From assembly GCF_014595975.1 (NCBI RefSeq), contig NZ_JABWGQ010000036.1, positions 82,994 through 146,993 of the forward strand: a stretch of 64,000 nucleotides of DNA. The letters are read 5' to 3'. Shown here piece by piece: positions 42,879 through 52,785 of the stretch (within the stretch, counting starts at the first letter, position 1; the number at the start of each line of letters is the position of its first letter). Origin of the DNA: Sphingopyxis sp. LK2115. Lineage in GTDB: Bacteria; Pseudomonadota; Alphaproteobacteria; Sphingomonadales; Sphingomonadaceae. The translations under genes and the position numbers were made by a program. The notes beneath the pieces are model-generated. The model was given only the letters and a program-made list of their open reading frames with translations. It was not told the DNA's origin and searched no databases.

Positions 42879-44180
42879 CTATTGGCTGCGGCGAATCGCG
42901 GTCGGCCGGGCGGCGGGGCGATCGACCACATAGGCGGCGCGGTCGAGCGCGAGCGGCGCAAGCTTGTCGCTGCCAGCCCCCTGTTCGCGACCGAGGACGA
43001 AGCTGCCCGCATTCTGCCCGAAGGCGTCACCTTCGCCTTCCCAATGATAGGTGACGTCGATCGCCATCACGGGGACGAGCATCGGCTTTCCGCCGATCAT
43101 CAGCGGTTCGATCGCGGCGCGCGGCAGCATCACTTCGGTCGACAACAGCTCGCCCGCGCCGGGCGCGAGCATCATGTCGTCGCGCAGCACGCTGCCGCCC
43201 GCGCCGTCGAAGAAGCGGCCGAGCACCGGTTCGGTCATCGCCGATCCCTGATTCAGCGCGATGCGCACCATCAGCCCGGTCGCATCCGCGCTGCCCTGGT
43301 TGACCAGGTTGAGCGCAAAGCCGACCGCGACATGATCGGCGGCAAAGCGAATGGTGCGAATCTCGAGCGCCATGGCGACGATCGCGCGGCGTTCGGCCGC
43401 CGGGCGCGTGACGAGCGGCGAAGCCGGGCGTGGTGCCGTCGGGGCCGGTGCTGTCGGGGCCGGTGCTGTCGGGGGCGGTGCGGGCGGGCGCGCCGTTGCG
43501 GCTTTGGCGAGCGGCGACGGGGCGGGACGCGCAGCGGGGGGCGGCGATGCGGCTTCGGGCGTATCGTCCAGCGCCGGCCCCACGGGCGATGCGCGGCGGC
43601 GCCAGTACCAGAGGCCTGCGCCCAGGGCCGCGAGCACGGCGAGCGCCCACGCCCAGGCCGGGGTGCCGGGCGAGGGCATGTTGGCCGCGGAAACGTCATC
43701 GGCCGGTTCGCGCGTGACAGGGTCCGGCGCGGATGGTTGCGAATTGACCGGCGGCAACGCCTCCGCGTCGGCCGCTGGGTCGATCTGCGGCGCGGGCGTC
43801 GGCGTGGTCGCGCGCTGCGCCTCGGATGCTGCGGGTGCCGGGCGTCGGGCGGCCGCCGGATCGGGCGCCGCTGGCGGTTCGGGCTGGGTCGGGACGACGC
43901 GCGGCGGGATGGCGGGCGCTGTCGGCGTGGGCGTGGGTGCAGGCGTCGGCTGGCCGCGGCGCTCGCCCGGCGCGACGGGCGGCAGGCCGTTGTCGGCGGG
44001 CCCCTGCACGCCCGGCGCGCGGCCATCGTCTTCGGGCTGGAGGCGGAAATCGATCTGGCGCGGCGGATTTTGGGTGGCGGTTCCGCTGTCTTGTGCGCCC
44101 GCGGACGCGCTCGCGGCCAGCATCGCTGCTGCCAGCGCGACCCGTGCCGCCCGAACCTGACCGAATATCCGCACGCTCAT
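42879..44180 (-). CDS. membrane-anchored hypothetical protein with Pro/Ala-rich linkers
   Basis: A 433-residue protein I cannot assign. It has a signal peptide (MSVRIFGQVRAARVALAAAM...ASAGA), a Pro/Thr/Ala-rich periplasmic stretch (about 35-180), one membrane helix (WAWALAVLAALGAGLWYW, about 187-204) followed by RRR, a second Pro/Ala-rich linker, and a C-terminal folded domain of about 170 residues (from AIVAMALEIRTIRFA) that would be cytoplasmic. The start at 44180 gives a good signal sequence; the longer upstream frame is antisense to queF. Divergent from queF across 120 bp. Confidence 0.72.
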   Translation of the reverse strand: MSVRIFGQVRAARVALAAAMLAASASAGAQDSGTATQNPPRQIDFRLQPEDDGRAPGVQGPADNGLPPVAPGERRGQPTPAPTPTPTAPAIPPRVVPTQPEPPAAPDPAAARRPAPAASEAQRATTPTPAPQIDPAADAEALPPVNSQPSAPDPVTREPADDVSAANMPSPGTPAWAWALAVLAALGAGLWYWRRRASPVGPALDDTPEAASPPPAARPAPSPLAKAATARPPAPPPTAPAPTAPAPTAPRPASPLVTRPAAERRAIVAMALEIRTIRFAADHVAVGFALNLVNQGSADATGLMVRIALNQGSAMTEPVLGRFFDGAGGSVLRDDMMLAPGAGELLSTEVMLPRAAIEPLMIGGKPMLVPVMAIDVTYHWEGEGDAFGQNAGSFVLGREQGAGSDKLAPLALDRAAYVVDRPAARPTAIRRSQ

Positions 44181-44300
44181 CTTGTCCGCGATCCCAAACC
44201 GTCCATATCTCGCCCACGCCGCTGAATTGGCGCTGAACCCCGCGGCCCGTCGTCCCACGAGGTCGGTGACATCGGCCGCGCTGCGCACTAGAGCGATTCC

Positions 44301-44771
44301 ATGACCGATTCCACCCCCTCGCCGCTTGCGCCCAAACATCTCGGCCAATCGAGCGAACTGCCTGCCTCGCCCGAGGTCGCGGTGCTCGACTATGTGCCCA
44401 ATCCCCGCGTGGGCGAGCTTTACCTCGTCCGCTTCGCCGCACCCGAGTTCACGTCGCTCTGCCCGGTGACCGGCCAGCCCGATTTCGCGCATCTGGTGAT
44501 CGATTATGCGCCGGGCAGGACGATCGTCGAATCGAAAAGCCTCAAGCTGTTCCTCGGTTCCTTCCGCAACCATGCCGGTTTCCACGAGGATTGCACCGTC
44601 GGTATCGGCCGCCGCCTGTTCGACGAGATGCAGCCGCAATGGCTGCGCATCGGCGGTTACTGGTATCCGCGCGGCGGCATTCCGATCGACGTGTTCTGGC
44701 AGTCGGGGCCGCCGCCCGCGGGGCTGTGGCTCCCCGACCAGGGCGTTGCGCCCTATCGCGGGCGGGGCTGA
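44301..44771 (+). CDS. queF: NADPH-dependent 7-cyano-7-deazaguanine reductase (preQ0 reductase)
   Basis: Reduces preQ0 to preQ1 in queuosine biosynthesis. The 156-residue single-domain (type I) enzyme has the nucleophile in [13 protein letters not shown] (Cys54, with Asp61 nearby), the QueF signature [20 protein letters not shown] (Glu77 onward), and the closing [14 protein letters not shown]. All catalytic residues are present. It stands alone, 45 bp before a thioesterase gene. Confidence 0.96.
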   Translation: MTDSTPSPLAPKHLGQSSELPASPEVAVLDYVPNPRVGELYLVRFAAPEFTSLCPVTGQPDFAHLVIDYAPGRTIVESKSLKLFLGSFRNHAGFHEDCTVGIGRRLFDEMQPQWLRIGGYWYPRGGIPIDVFWQSGPPPAGLWLPDQGVAPYRGRG

Positions 44772-44796
44772 TCTTTCATCTTTCCGTCACATTTTG

Positions 44797-44812
44797 TTGA
44801 CACTGGTGTAAA
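44797..44812. promoter_or_regulatory. inverted repeat just upstream of the thioesterase gene
   Basis: TTGACACTGGTGTAAA is symmetrical at ACAC/GTGT with an outer TT/AA, ending 4 bp before the ATG. Its shape resembles the sites at 54093-54108 and 56613-56628, though the core differs. It could be an operator covering the start of the gene. Confidence 0.3.
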
Positions 44813-44816
44813 CGTT

Positions 44817-45227
44817 ATGACGACAGCCTCGCTTCCGCACGACCATCCCATTGCCGTCGGCGCCGACGCGATCGACTTCATGGGGCATGTAAACAATGCC
44901 CATTATTTGAGCTGGGTGCAGGACGCGGTGCTGTCGCACTGGCGCAAGATCGCGCCGCCCGAAGCCGTGGCGGCACATCTCTGGGTCGCGCTCAAGCATG
45001 AAATCACCTATCGCCGCCCCGCCTTCCTCGACGATCAGGTCATCGCGACGGTCATCCTCGAAAAGGTGCAGGGCGCGCGCGCCTTTTACGAAACGATCAT
45101 TCGCCGCGGCGAGGAAGTGCTGGCCGAGGTCAAGTCGAGCTGGTGCTGCATCGACGCCGAAACGCTGCGCCCCGCGCGGCTCGCGAGCGATGTGATCGCG
45201 CGCTTCTTTCCCGGCGAAAAGGGTTGA
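44817..45227 (+). CDS. acyl-CoA thioesterase (4-hydroxybenzoyl-CoA thioesterase-like hot-dog fold)
   Basis: A 136-residue hot-dog protein with the motif AIDFMGHVNNAHYLSWVQDA, which carries the active-site Asp/Asn region of the YbgC/4HBT group, and a typical continuation HEITYRRPAFLDDQVIATVILE. It hydrolyses acyl-CoA, but the chain specificity cannot be read from the sequence. No good ribosome-binding site precedes the ATG, and an inverted repeat occupies that position. Confidence 0.85.
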   Translation: MTTASLPHDHPIAVGADAIDFMGHVNNAHYLSWVQDAVLSHWRKIAPPEAVAAHLWVALKHEITYRRPAFLDDQVIATVILEKVQGARAFYETIIRRGEEVLAEVKSSWCCIDAETLRPARLASDVIARFFPGEKG

Positions 45228-45237
45228 GGCGCCTATC

Positions 45238-45477
45238 TCAGTAAAAATCGGCGGTTTCGCCGCCGTCGCGCCGTCGCGTGCGGTGAACCTGCGCCGGCGC
45301 GTCGCGGCTGCCGCTCCGCACCTCCAGCCGCCCATCCACGCGTCGGACCTCGGCGGGCGCCAGGATGCGCACGCGCGCGATGCCGACGGCGCTCGCCTGC
45401 GGCCGCTCGGGCATCGGTGCGGCGGCCGGTGCGCTCGCGGCGAGCAACAGGGCGGCGGCAAGGGGCATGGCGTTCAT
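45238..45477 (-). CDS. small secreted hypothetical protein
   Basis: A 79-residue protein with a clear signal peptide (MNAMPLAAALLLAASAPAAA) and a basic mature part (ARVRILAPAEVRRVDGRLEV...TRRRDGGETADFY). No family recognised. GGGCAGAG precedes the ATG. It is convergent with the thioesterase gene. Because it is short and GC-rich, its reality rests mostly on the signal peptide. Confidence 0.5.
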   Translation of the reverse strand: MNAMPLAAALLLAASAPAAAPMPERPQASAVGIARVRILAPAEVRRVDGRLEVRSGSRDAPAQVHRTRRRDGGETADFY

Positions 45478-45563
45478 GCTCTGCCCTAACGGCAGGTCTT
45501 GCCAGCGCCTTAACCCTGAATCGCAGTTTTTCGGTCATGGCTGCGGCGCGTTGGGGGCAAGGA

Positions 45564-45600
45564 AAAGGCCGCCTGCCCCAATGCGGGACAGGCGGCCTTT
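45564..45600. terminator. bidirectional terminator
   Basis: AAAGGCCGCCTG (45564-45575) pairs perfectly with CAGGCGGCCTTT (45589-45600), extended inwards by CCC/GGG. A-run on one side and T-run on the other let it act in both directions, here for the fadJ-ending operon. It lies about 135 bp after the fadJ-like stop. Confidence 0.7.
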
Positions 45601-45637
45601 CAATTTATAACCCGCCCGGCTCCGGCGGAGGCACAGG

Positions 45638-45680
45638 CCCATCGCCGGTCGGCGCCGTTGCCAGCCCCGCCGGCGATGGG
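45638..45680. repeat. inverted repeat downstream of the fadJ-like gene
   Basis: CCCATCGCCGG (45638-45648) and CCGGCGATGGG (45670-45680) are perfect 11-bp arms around 21 nt. It probably folds in the 3' untranslated region of the minus-strand operon. Confidence 0.5.
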
Positions 45681-45735
45681 TCCCTATCGGGCTGACCATG
45701 CTCCCGCGCGGGGACACAGGGCTTTTCCGGCGCGA

Positions 45736-47769
45736 TCAGAAACCCGCCTTGGCTTCCGCTTTTTCTTTCAGCAATGGCGCGATCTCGAACCCGTGCTTTT
45801 CCAGCGCCGCGACAATCTTGTCGGTGCCTTCCAGCCCCGCCCAGAACATCGGGCCGCCGCGATAGACCGGCCAGCCATAGCCATAGATCCACACGACATC
45901 GATGTCGCTCGCGCGTTGCGCCTTGCCTTCCTGGAGAATCAATGCGCCTTCGTTGACCATCGGATAGAGGGTGCGTTCGATGATCTCCTGATCGGTGATC
46001 TCGCGCTTCTCGACGCCCGCCCGCGCACGGAACTCCTCGATAATCTCGGCGACGCGCGGGCTTTCCGACGGCTGGCGCTTGTCGTCATAATCGTAAAAGC
46101 CCGCCTGTTTCTTCTGCCCCCAGCGGCCTTCGGCGCACAGCGCGTCGCGGATGCTTTCGATGCGGTTCGGGTCGCGGTGCCAGCCGATGTCGACGCCGGC
46201 GAGGTCGCTCATCTGGAACGGTCCCATCGGCATGCCGAAGTCGACATGCACCTTGTCGACCTGCGCCGGGGTCGCGCCTTCGAGCAGCAGTTTCATCGCT
46301 TCGACCTGGCGCGGTTTCAGCATCCGGTTGCCGATGAAGCCGTCGCACACGCCCGCGACGACGGCGACCTTGCCGATCTTCTTGCCGATGGCCATCGCCG
46401 TGGCCAGCGCATCGGGCGCGGTCTTGTCGCCGCGCACGACTTCGAGCAGCTTCATCACATTGGCGGGCGAGAAGAAATGCATGCCGAGCACGTCGCCGGG
46501 GCGGTTGGTCGCGGTCGCGATCTCGTCGATGTCGAGATAGGAGGTGTTCGATGCGAGGATCGCGCCGGGCTTGGCAATCTTGTCGAGCTTGCCGAAAATA
46601 TCCTTCTTGACGTCCATATTCTCATAGACCGCCTCGATGATGAGGTCGCAGTCGGCAAGGTCGTCCAGCTCAAGCGACGGGGTGATCAGACCCATCATCG
46701 CATCGACCTGTTCGGGCGTGAAGCGGCCCTTGGCGGCGGAGGCGTCGTAATTCTTGCGCACGACGCCGAGCCCGCGGTCGAGCGCATCCTGCGCCATTTC
46801 GACGATCGTGCAGGGGATGCCCTTTTGCAGAAAGTTCATCATGATGCCGCCGCCCATCGTGCCGGCACCGATGATGCCGACCTTTTTGACGTCGCGCAGC
46901 TGTGTGTCCTTGGGCAGGCCGTCGATCTTGGCGGCCTGGCGTTCGGCGAAGAAGATATGGCGCTGCGCCGCCGACTGGCTGCCGAACATCAGTTTCATGA
47001 ACTGTTCACGCTCGAATGCCAGGCCTTCGTCGAAGGGCAGGCGCGTCGCGGCTTCGACGCAGGCGAGATTGGCGTAAGGCGCCTCGAACCCGCGCCAGCG
47101 CTTGGCGTTCTTCGCCTTCAGCTCCTCGATAAAGGCAACATCGCCGAACACGGGGCGTTCGCGCGTCGGGCGCGGGCCATCGGCGATCTTCGCGCGCGCA
47201 AAGGCGATGGCATCGGCGGCCAGACTGTCCTCGCCCGCCAGTTCGTCGACCAGCCCCATTTCCTTCGCCTTGGGCGCCGGAACCGGATCGCCGGTCGAGG
47301 TCATCGTCGCGGCGGCCTCGACACCGACGATGCGCGGCAGGCGCTGCGTGCCCCCCGCGCCGGGGAGCAGGCCGAGCTTGACTTCGGGAACGCCGAGCTT
47401 TGCCGAAGGCACGGCGATGCGGTAATGGCAGACGAGCGCGGTTTCGAGCCCGCCGCCGAGCGCCGTGCCGTGGATCGCCGCGACGACGGGTTTCGGTGCC
47501 GCTTCGATGCTGTTCAGCACCGCGTTGAAATCGGGACCGCGCGGCGGCTTGCCGAACTCGCTGATGTCGGCGCCCGCGATAAAGGTCGCCCCGGCGCAGC
47601 GCAGCACGATGGCTTTCACGCTGTCATCCGCAAGCGCCGCGGCGAAATTATCCTCGAGGCCCTGGCGAACGTGCCAGGACAGTGCGTTCACAGGCGGATT
47701 GTTGACGATGATGACGGCGATTTCGCCATCCTTTTCCATGGTGACGGATATGGGGGTATCTTCGGTCAT
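45736..47769 (-). CDS. bifunctional enoyl-CoA hydratase / 3-hydroxyacyl-CoA dehydrogenase
   Basis: Two consecutive beta-oxidation steps in one protein of 677 residues (FadJ/FadB type). The N-terminal crotonase domain (about 1-190) has [16 protein letters not shown] and [20 protein letters not shown]; the NAD-binding domain starts near [19 protein letters not shown] (about 300), followed by [13 protein letters not shown] and the C-terminal hydroxyacyl-CoA dehydrogenase domain with [20 protein letters not shown]. The thiolase partner is not adjacent. It lies 24 bp after the serine hydrolase stop and looks like the last gene of a seven-gene operon. Confidence 0.93.
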   Translation of the reverse strand: MTEDTPISVTMEKDGEIAVIIVNNPPVNALSWHVRQGLEDNFAAALADDSVKAIVLRCAGATFIAGADISEFGKPPRGPDFNAVLNSIEAAPKPVVAAIHGTALGGGLETALVCHYRIAVPSAKLGVPEVKLGLLPGAGGTQRLPRIVGVEAAATMTSTGDPVPAPKAKEMGLVDELAGEDSLAADAIAFARAKIADGPRPTRERPVFGDVAFIEELKAKNAKRWRGFEAPYANLACVEAATRLPFDEGLAFEREQFMKLMFGSQSAAQRHIFFAERQAAKIDGLPKDTQLRDVKKVGIIGAGTMGGGIMMNFLQKGIPCTIVEMAQDALDRGLGVVRKNYDASAAKGRFTPEQVDAMMGLITPSLELDDLADCDLIIEAVYENMDVKKDIFGKLDKIAKPGAILASNTSYLDIDEIATATNRPGDVLGMHFFSPANVMKLLEVVRGDKTAPDALATAMAIGKKIGKVAVVAGVCDGFIGNRMLKPRQVEAMKLLLEGATPAQVDKVHVDFGMPMGPFQMSDLAGVDIGWHRDPNRIESIRDALCAEGRWGQKKQAGFYDYDDKRQPSESPRVAEIIEEFRARAGVEKREITDQEIIERTLYPMVNEGALILQEGKAQRASDIDVVWIYGYGWPVYRGGPMFWAGLEGTDKIVAALEKHGFEIAPLLKEKAEAKAGF

Positions 47770-47793
47770 GGGAGAACTCCTTGGGTCTAGGGA

Positions 47794-48996
47794 TCAGTCA
47801 TCAATCGCGGCGTGGATCAATGTCTTGACCTCGCGCCGCACGGGATAGGTGGAAGAGGGCATCAGCTGGGTCATGAAGACCATGCAGATTTCCTCGACCG
47901 GATCGACGAAGAAGCCGGTCGAGAACATGCCGCCCCAGTAAAAATCGCCCGCCGAGCCGGGAATGCCCGCGCGCGCCGGATCGAGCGTCACCGCAAAGCC
48001 GAGCCCGAAGCCGACGCCGGCATTTTCATCCTCGCTGAACACGCCGACGCTGTGCTCTGTCAGGTCGCCGCCGCCGACAAGGTGGTTCGACGTCATCAGG
48101 TCGAGCGTCTTGCGGCTGATGATGCGCGTGCCTTCCAGCTTGCCGCCGCCGAGCAGCATCAGGCAGAAACGGTGATAGTCGGCGAGCGTTGAAGCCAGCC
48201 CGCCGCCCCCCGAATGGAAGCTCCGGTCCTTTGCCCAGCGGCTGCGCTTGCCTTCGTCGAAACCCTGCATCTTGTCGCTCGGGTGAAAGGCGTAAGCGTC
48301 GGTCAGCCGGTGCTGCTGGTCGGCGGGCACCTTGAAGCCGGTGTCGACCATGCCGAGCGGGCCGAAAATGCGCTCCTGCAACACCTGCGCAAATGGTTTG
48401 CCCTCGATCCGCTCGATCACCGCGCCGAGCACGTCGGTCGCCATCGAATAATTCCAGTGCGCGCCGGGGTCGAACTGGAGCGGGATTTTGGCGAGCGCGG
48501 CGATGAAGCTGTCCATCGTATAATCGGCGTCGAAGTCGTCGATGCGCGCCTTGCGATACGCCGCATCGACCGGCGTGCGTTCCTGGAAACCATAGGTCAA
48601 CCCCGACGTATGGCGCAGCAAATCGACCATGCGGATCGGCGACGCGGGCGGCCGAGTCACAAAGGGCACATTGCCGCCGCCCGCGACAAAAACGCCGGTA
48701 TCTTTGAACTCGGGGCAGAATTTCACGAGCGGATCGCCGAGCGCGACCTTGCCCTCCTCGACCAGCATCATGAAGGCGACGCTGGTGATCGGCTTGGTCA
48801 TGCTCGCGATACGAAAGATCGCGTCCTCTTTCAGCGGCTCGCCGGGCCGCGCTTCGCCGATGCACGAACGATGCGCAATCTCGCCGCGCCGCGACACCAA
48901 AGTCGCCGCGTGCGGCAGCCGGCCGGCGCCGACATATTTGGCCTCAAGAAAGGCGGGAATGCGGTCAAGCCGGGCCGTATCGAAACCGTGAACCAT
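47794..48996 (-). CDS. serine hydrolase of the class C beta-lactamase / esterase (EstB) family
   Basis: A 400-residue cytoplasmic-looking protein (no signal peptide) with the SxxK motif in [11 protein letters not shown] and the Y-containing motif in [11 protein letters not shown], and the [12 protein letters not shown] segment common in EstB-type esterases. These proteins are usually esterases rather than antibiotic-resistance enzymes. The start at 48996 has AGGA upstream. Inside an acyl-CoA catabolism operon it may hydrolyse an ester or lactone intermediate. Confidence 0.85.
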   Translation of the reverse strand: MVHGFDTARLDRIPAFLEAKYVGAGRLPHAATLVSRRGEIAHRSCIGEARPGEPLKEDAIFRIASMTKPITSVAFMMLVEEGKVALGDPLVKFCPEFKDTGVFVAGGGNVPFVTRPPASPIRMVDLLRHTSGLTYGFQERTPVDAAYRKARIDDFDADYTMDSFIAALAKIPLQFDPGAHWNYSMATDVLGAVIERIEGKPFAQVLQERIFGPLGMVDTGFKVPADQQHRLTDAYAFHPSDKMQGFDEGKRSRWAKDRSFHSGGGGLASTLADYHRFCLMLLGGGKLEGTRIISRKTLDLMTSNHLVGGGDLTEHSVGVFSEDENAGVGFGLGFAVTLDPARAGIPGSAGDFYWGGMFSTGFFVDPVEEICMVFMTQLMPSSTYPVRREVKTLIHAAIDD

Positions 48997-49006
48997 ATCT
49001 ATCCTG

Positions 49007-49813
49007 TCAATGCGATGTCTGGCCAAGCAGCTGGCGCGTTACCGGATGCGAACTGGTGAGGCCGCCGTCAACCGCGATCGCCTGTCCGTTGACATAGCTT
49101 GCCTGATCGCTGGCCAGGAACAGCGCGACATTGGCCAACTCCTCGGGCTGAGCGGCGCGCTTCAGCGGGTTGAGCTGGCCCAGCTTGTGCGTAACATCCT
49201 TGGCGCGCGCATAATCGAAGGTCGGCTTGGTCATCCCCGTTTCGGTGAGGCCGGGACAGATGGCGTTGACGCGCACGCCGCTGGTGGTCAGTTGCTGCGC
49301 GGCGACCTTGGCGAGGTTGATGACCCCCGCCTTCGACGCCGAATAGGCGCCGGGACCGGCGCCCGAATTGAGCCCGGCGACGCTCGCGGTCAGCACGATC
49401 GCGCCGCCGCGGCCCTGGTCGACCATCGCTTTACCAGCATGTTTCACCATCAGCGCGGGGCCAATCAGGTTGACGCGCAGCGTTTCGGCCCAGGCGGCGG
49501 GATCGAAATCGAAAATGCCGCCCATGTCGCCGATGATCCCGGCGTTGGCGAAAGCAACGTCGAGGCCGCCGAAGCGCTCCTTCGCGGCGGCGACGAGCGC
49601 CGCCACATCGGTTTCGATCCCCGCGTCAATCTCCATCGCGACCGCATCGCCCCCGGCGTCCTTCACCAGTTGCGCCGTTTCATGCACCGCCGCCGTCTTG
49701 TCGCCGAGCACCAGCTTCGCGCCTTCGGCGGCGAAGCGCAGCGCGCTCGCCCGGCCGATGCCCGATCCCGCGCCGGTGATGATCGCAACCTTGCCGTCCA
49801 ATGCGCCCATCAT
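49007..49813 (-). CDS. short-chain dehydrogenase/reductase
   Basis: A 268-residue SDR: cofactor motif TGAGSGIG, then VLGDKTAA (acidic residue suggesting NAD), NAG at the end of beta-4, and the catalytic YSASK with a preceding Ser in TASVAGLN. Substrate unknown; in this operon an oxidation of a hydroxyacyl or alcohol intermediate is likely. Its ATG (49813) overlaps the neighbouring SDR stop by 4 bp. Confidence 0.88.
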   Translation of the reverse strand: MMGALDGKVAIITGAGSGIGRASALRFAAEGAKLVLGDKTAAVHETAQLVKDAGGDAVAMEIDAGIETDVAALVAAAKERFGGLDVAFANAGIIGDMGGIFDFDPAAWAETLRVNLIGPALMVKHAGKAMVDQGRGGAIVLTASVAGLNSGAGPGAYSASKAGVINLAKVAAQQLTTSGVRVNAICPGLTETGMTKPTFDYARAKDVTHKLGQLNPLKRAAQPEELANVALFLASDQASYVNGQAIAVDGGLTSSHPVTRQLLGQTSH

Positions 49814-50586
49814 GCGCCTCCCGAAATCGTGGCACCGCCATCGCACACGATGGTCTGGCCGGTGGTGAATGCCCCCGCCTTGCTGGCGAGGAAGACCGCG
49901 GCGCCCGCGATCTCGTGCGGCTCGCCGATCCGCTTCAGGGTCGAGGCGGCGGTCGAGCGCCGCAGATTCTCCTCATTTTCCCACAAGGCGCGCGCCATGT
50001 CGGTGCGGATAAGGCCCGGCGCGATGCAGTTGACGCGCACGCCACGCGGCCCGAACTCGACCGAAAAATTGCGCGCGACCTGCATGTCGGCGGCCTTTGA
50101 AATCCCGTAAGCGCCGATGATCGGCGATCCTTTCAGGCCCCCGATCGAGCTGATGATGATGATCGACCCGTCGCCGCGTTCGAGCATTTCGGGTGCGACC
50201 ATCGAAATCAGCCAGTGGTTCGACAGGATATTATTGTCCATGATCTTGCGGAACTGTTCGTCGCTGATCCCGAGGCCGGGACCATAATAGGGGTTCGACG
50301 CGGCATTGCAGACCAGCGTGGTGATCCTGCCGAAGGCCGCGCGCGTTTCGTTGACGAGATTCTGAAGATCGTCCTTCGACGAAATGTTCGCGGCGACCGC
50401 AATCGCCGTGCCTTTGCCGAACCGCGCGTTGATGTCGGCCGCGGTCGCGTCGCACGCATGCTGCTTGCGGCTGGAAATCACGACCTTTGCACCCTGTTCG
50501 GCCATTGCTTCTGCCGTCGCCTTGCCGATGCCGCGCGACGATCCGGTGATCAGCGCGACCTGGCCGGTCATGTCGAACAGGCTCAT
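49810..50586 (-). CDS. short-chain dehydrogenase/reductase
   Basis: A 258-residue SDR with [11 protein letters not shown], the NADP-leaning SSRKQHACD after beta-2, [11 protein letters not shown] in place of NNAG, and the catalytic YGISKAAD. Related proteins are annotated DHRS4-like or 3-oxoacyl reductase. The start at 50586 overlaps the kinase-like gene stop by 4 bp. It differs clearly from the adjacent SDR, so the pair is not a recent duplication. Confidence 0.88.
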   Translation of the reverse strand: MSLFDMTGQVALITGSSRGIGKATAEAMAEQGAKVVISSRKQHACDATAADINARFGKGTAIAVAANISSKDDLQNLVNETRAAFGRITTLVCNAASNPYYGPGLGISDEQFRKIMDNNILSNHWLISMVAPEMLERGDGSIIIISSIGGLKGSPIIGAYGISKAADMQVARNFSVEFGPRGVRVNCIAPGLIRTDMARALWENEENLRRSTAASTLKRIGEPHEIAGAAVFLASKAGAFTTGQTIVCDGGATISGGA

Positions 50587-51650
50587 GCGCCCGCCTTTCG
50601 TGCAAATTCCCACGCGCGCGCCGCCAGCGGCTGCACGCGCTCCGACATCGCCTTGGCATGGGCGGAGGAAGCGGTGCCGTCGATGACGCGCTTCTTGATG
50701 CCCTGCATGATCCCGGCGAGGCGAAAGAAATTATAGGCGAAATACCAGTTCATGTCGGGCACGCCCTCGCGCCCCGTGGCGGTGCAATAACGTTCGACCA
50801 TTTCGTCGAGTTCGGGGATGCCGAGCGTTTTCCGGTCGAGGTCCATCACCCCGGATCGCCCGCCATTTTCCGTGACCCACGCCATCGCGACATAGGTGAA
50901 ATCGGCGAGCGGATCACCCAGCGTCGACAATTCCCAGTCGAGCACCGCGAGCACGTCCGGCCGGTCGTGGGCAAAGATCATATTGTCGATGCGATAATCG
51001 CCATGAACGACGCTGGTGCGGGTCTGTTCGGGCAGGCTGGCGGGCAGAAAGGCGATCAGCCGTTCCATCTCGTCCATCGTCTCGGTTTCGGCGAGCTTGT
51101 ACTGCTTGGTCCAGCGGTCAACCTGGCGCCCGAAATAATTGCCCGGCTTGCCGAAATCCGCCAGGCCCGCCGCCTCGACATCGACCTTGTGCAGCGCCGC
51201 GAGCGTGTCGATCATCGCTTCATAGGTCGCGCGGCGGTTCTCCGCCGTCGATCCGGGCATCGACCCGTCCCAGATCGTGTGGCCATCGACCATGGACATG
51301 ACATAGAACCAGCTGCCGATGACATCGTCATCGGTGCAAAGCCCGTATTGGCGCGCAACGGGAAAGCCCATCTTATACAGGCCCGCCTGCACCTTATATT
51401 CGCGGTCGACCGCATGCGCCGAGGGGAGCAGCGGGCCGAAGGGCTTGCGGCGCAGCACATAATTGCCCGACGGCGCGCTGATCTTGTAGGTCGGGTTCGA
51501 TTGGCCGCCGGCGAATTTGCTTTGCGTCAGCGGGCCTTGGAAACCCTCGACATTTGCTTCCATCCACCGGGTCAGCTTTGCTTCGTCGAGCAGGTCCGCG
51601 CCCTCGGGCGCGACGGTGCCGCTAAAGGCCTTCTGGGCGTCAAGCGTCAC
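50583..51650 (-). CDS. APH-fold phosphotransferase, ACAD10/ACAD11 N-terminal type
   Basis: A 355-residue aminoglycoside-phosphotransferase-fold protein with KFAGGQSNPTYKI (nucleotide loop), the catalytic VVHGDYRIDNMIF and the metal-binding VLDWELSTLGDPLADF. This subgroup corresponds to the kinase domain fused to acyl-CoA dehydrogenase in mammalian ACAD10/11, where it phosphorylates 4-hydroxy fatty acyl-CoA so that the dehydrogenase domain can work. Here a separate acyl-CoA dehydrogenase lies two genes upstream in the same operon. Antibiotic resistance is unlikely. Confidence 0.87.
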   Translation of the reverse strand: MTLDAQKAFSGTVAPEGADLLDEAKLTRWMEANVEGFQGPLTQSKFAGGQSNPTYKISAPSGNYVLRRKPFGPLLPSAHAVDREYKVQAGLYKMGFPVARQYGLCTDDDVIGSWFYVMSMVDGHTIWDGSMPGSTAENRRATYEAMIDTLAALHKVDVEAAGLADFGKPGNYFGRQVDRWTKQYKLAETETMDEMERLIAFLPASLPEQTRTSVVHGDYRIDNMIFAHDRPDVLAVLDWELSTLGDPLADFTYVAMAWVTENGGRSGVMDLDRKTLGIPELDEMVERYCTATGREGVPDMNWYFAYNFFRLAGIMQGIKKRVIDGTASSAHAKAMSERVQPLAARAWEFARKAGA

Positions 51651-52738
51651 TGGTCGAATACGACCACCGACCGTGCGGCGTCGCCCTTCTTCATCTTGTC
51701 GAACCCTTCGTTGATGCGATCGAGCGGGATCGTCTCGGCGACGATCGAGTCGAGGTCGAGCAGCCCGCGCAGATAGAAATCGACCAGCCGGGGAATGTCG
51801 ACCGGGAAGCGGTTGCCGCCCATGATCGCGCCCTGCAATTTCTTGCCCGACAAGAGGTCCATCGCACCCAGCCCGACCTTTTCGGAAAGCGGCATCATTC
51901 CCAGGATCGTCGCGGTGCCGCCGCGACGCAGCGACGCGACCGCGAGGTTCGCCGAGGCGGGACGTCCGACCGCCTCGATCGCATGATCAACCCCGCCCTT
52001 GCTGAGCTCGATGATCTGCGTTGCCGCATCGTCGGCGAGCGCATCGACGACATCGGTGGCGCCCAGCTTCCTGGCCAGCTCGCGTTTTTCCGGCACCGGA
52101 TCGGCGGCGATGATGCGCCCTGCACCCGCAATTTTCGCGGCGTTGATCGTGGCGAGCCCCACGCCGCCGCAACCCACCACCGCGACCGTCTCGCCCGGCG
52201 TCACCTTGCAGGCGTTGAAGATCGTTCCCGCGCCCGTCGTCACCGCGCATCCGATCACCGCTGCGCGGTCGAGCGGCATGTCGGGGTCGATCGCGACGCA
52301 CGCATGTTCGTGGACCAGCATCGTCTCTGAAAAGGCCGACAGGTTGAGCATCTGATTGACCGGCGATCCGTCGGGGCGCGTGATGCGCGGTGCCGACCCG
52401 GCGGGTCGCCGGGTGTCGCCGCCCATGCACAGCGACATGCGGCCCGTGACGCAGAACTCGCAATGGCCGCAAAAGGCGCTGAGGCAAGTGATGACCGCGT
52501 CGCCGACCTTCACCGTTCGCACTTCGCTGCCGACCGCCTCGACGATGCCCGCCGCCTCATGGCCCGGAATAGCGGGCAGGGGGTGCGGATAGGCGCCGTC
52601 GATGAAATGCAGGTCCGAATGGCACAGCCCGCACGCGGCGGTGCGGATGCGCACCTCGTGCGGGCCTGGCCTGTCGACGACGATGTCCTCGATGACGAGC
52701 GGTTTGCCCGGTTCGATCAGGATCGCGGCTTTGGTCAT
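51647..52738 (-). CDS. zinc-dependent alcohol dehydrogenase
   Basis: A 363-residue medium-chain dehydrogenase. Catalytic zinc ligands lie in CGLCHSDLHF and GHEAAGIVEAVG, the structural zinc cluster is CGHCEFCVTGRMSLC, and the NAD-binding motif is VAVVGCGGVGLATINAAK. It resembles class III/acyl-alcohol dehydrogenases of actinobacteria and sphingomonads. It overlaps the kinase-like gene by 4 bp and follows the acyl-CoA dehydrogenase after 47 bp that contain a small hairpin. Confidence 0.9.
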   Translation of the reverse strand: MTKAAILIEPGKPLVIEDIVVDRPGPHEVRIRTAACGLCHSDLHFIDGAYPHPLPAIPGHEAAGIVEAVGSEVRTVKVGDAVITCLSAFCGHCEFCVTGRMSLCMGGDTRRPAGSAPRITRPDGSPVNQMLNLSAFSETMLVHEHACVAIDPDMPLDRAAVIGCAVTTGAGTIFNACKVTPGETVAVVGCGGVGLATINAAKIAGAGRIIAADPVPEKRELARKLGATDVVDALADDAATQIIELSKGGVDHAIEAVGRPASANLAVASLRRGGTATILGMMPLSEKVGLGAMDLLSGKKLQGAIMGGNRFPVDIPRLVDFYLRGLLDLDSIVAETIPLDRINEGFDKMKKGDAARSVVVFDQ

Positions 52739-52757
52739 TTATTGCTCCGTATCATTC

Positions 52758-52777
52758 CCCTCCCGCAAGCGGGAGGG
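52758..52777. repeat. hairpin between the acyl-CoA and alcohol dehydrogenase genes
   Basis: CCCTCCC (52758-52764) and GGGAGGG (52771-52777) around a 6-nt loop, the common CCCTCCC...GGGAGGG hairpin of sphingomonads. Within an operon it may only attenuate or stabilise the transcript. Confidence 0.4.
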
Positions 52778-52785
52778 AAGCATGT

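Noticed and set aside
45658..47790. Plus-strand open frame of 710 codons across the fadJ-like gene
   Set aside because: Antisense shadow of the bifunctional beta-oxidation gene, which has all catalytic motifs.
48350..48365. CCGGTGTCG inside the serine hydrolase gene as an operator
   Set aside because: Only half of the palindrome matches, and GCCGGTGTCG-like strings are common in these codons.
47794..48996. Beta-lactamase resistance gene
   Set aside because: No signal peptide, EstB-like motifs and an acyl-CoA operon context point to an esterase.
50583..51650. Aminoglycoside resistance gene
   Set aside because: The phosphotransferase fold is there, but the sequence is of the ACAD10/11 kinase type and sits in an acyl-CoA operon.
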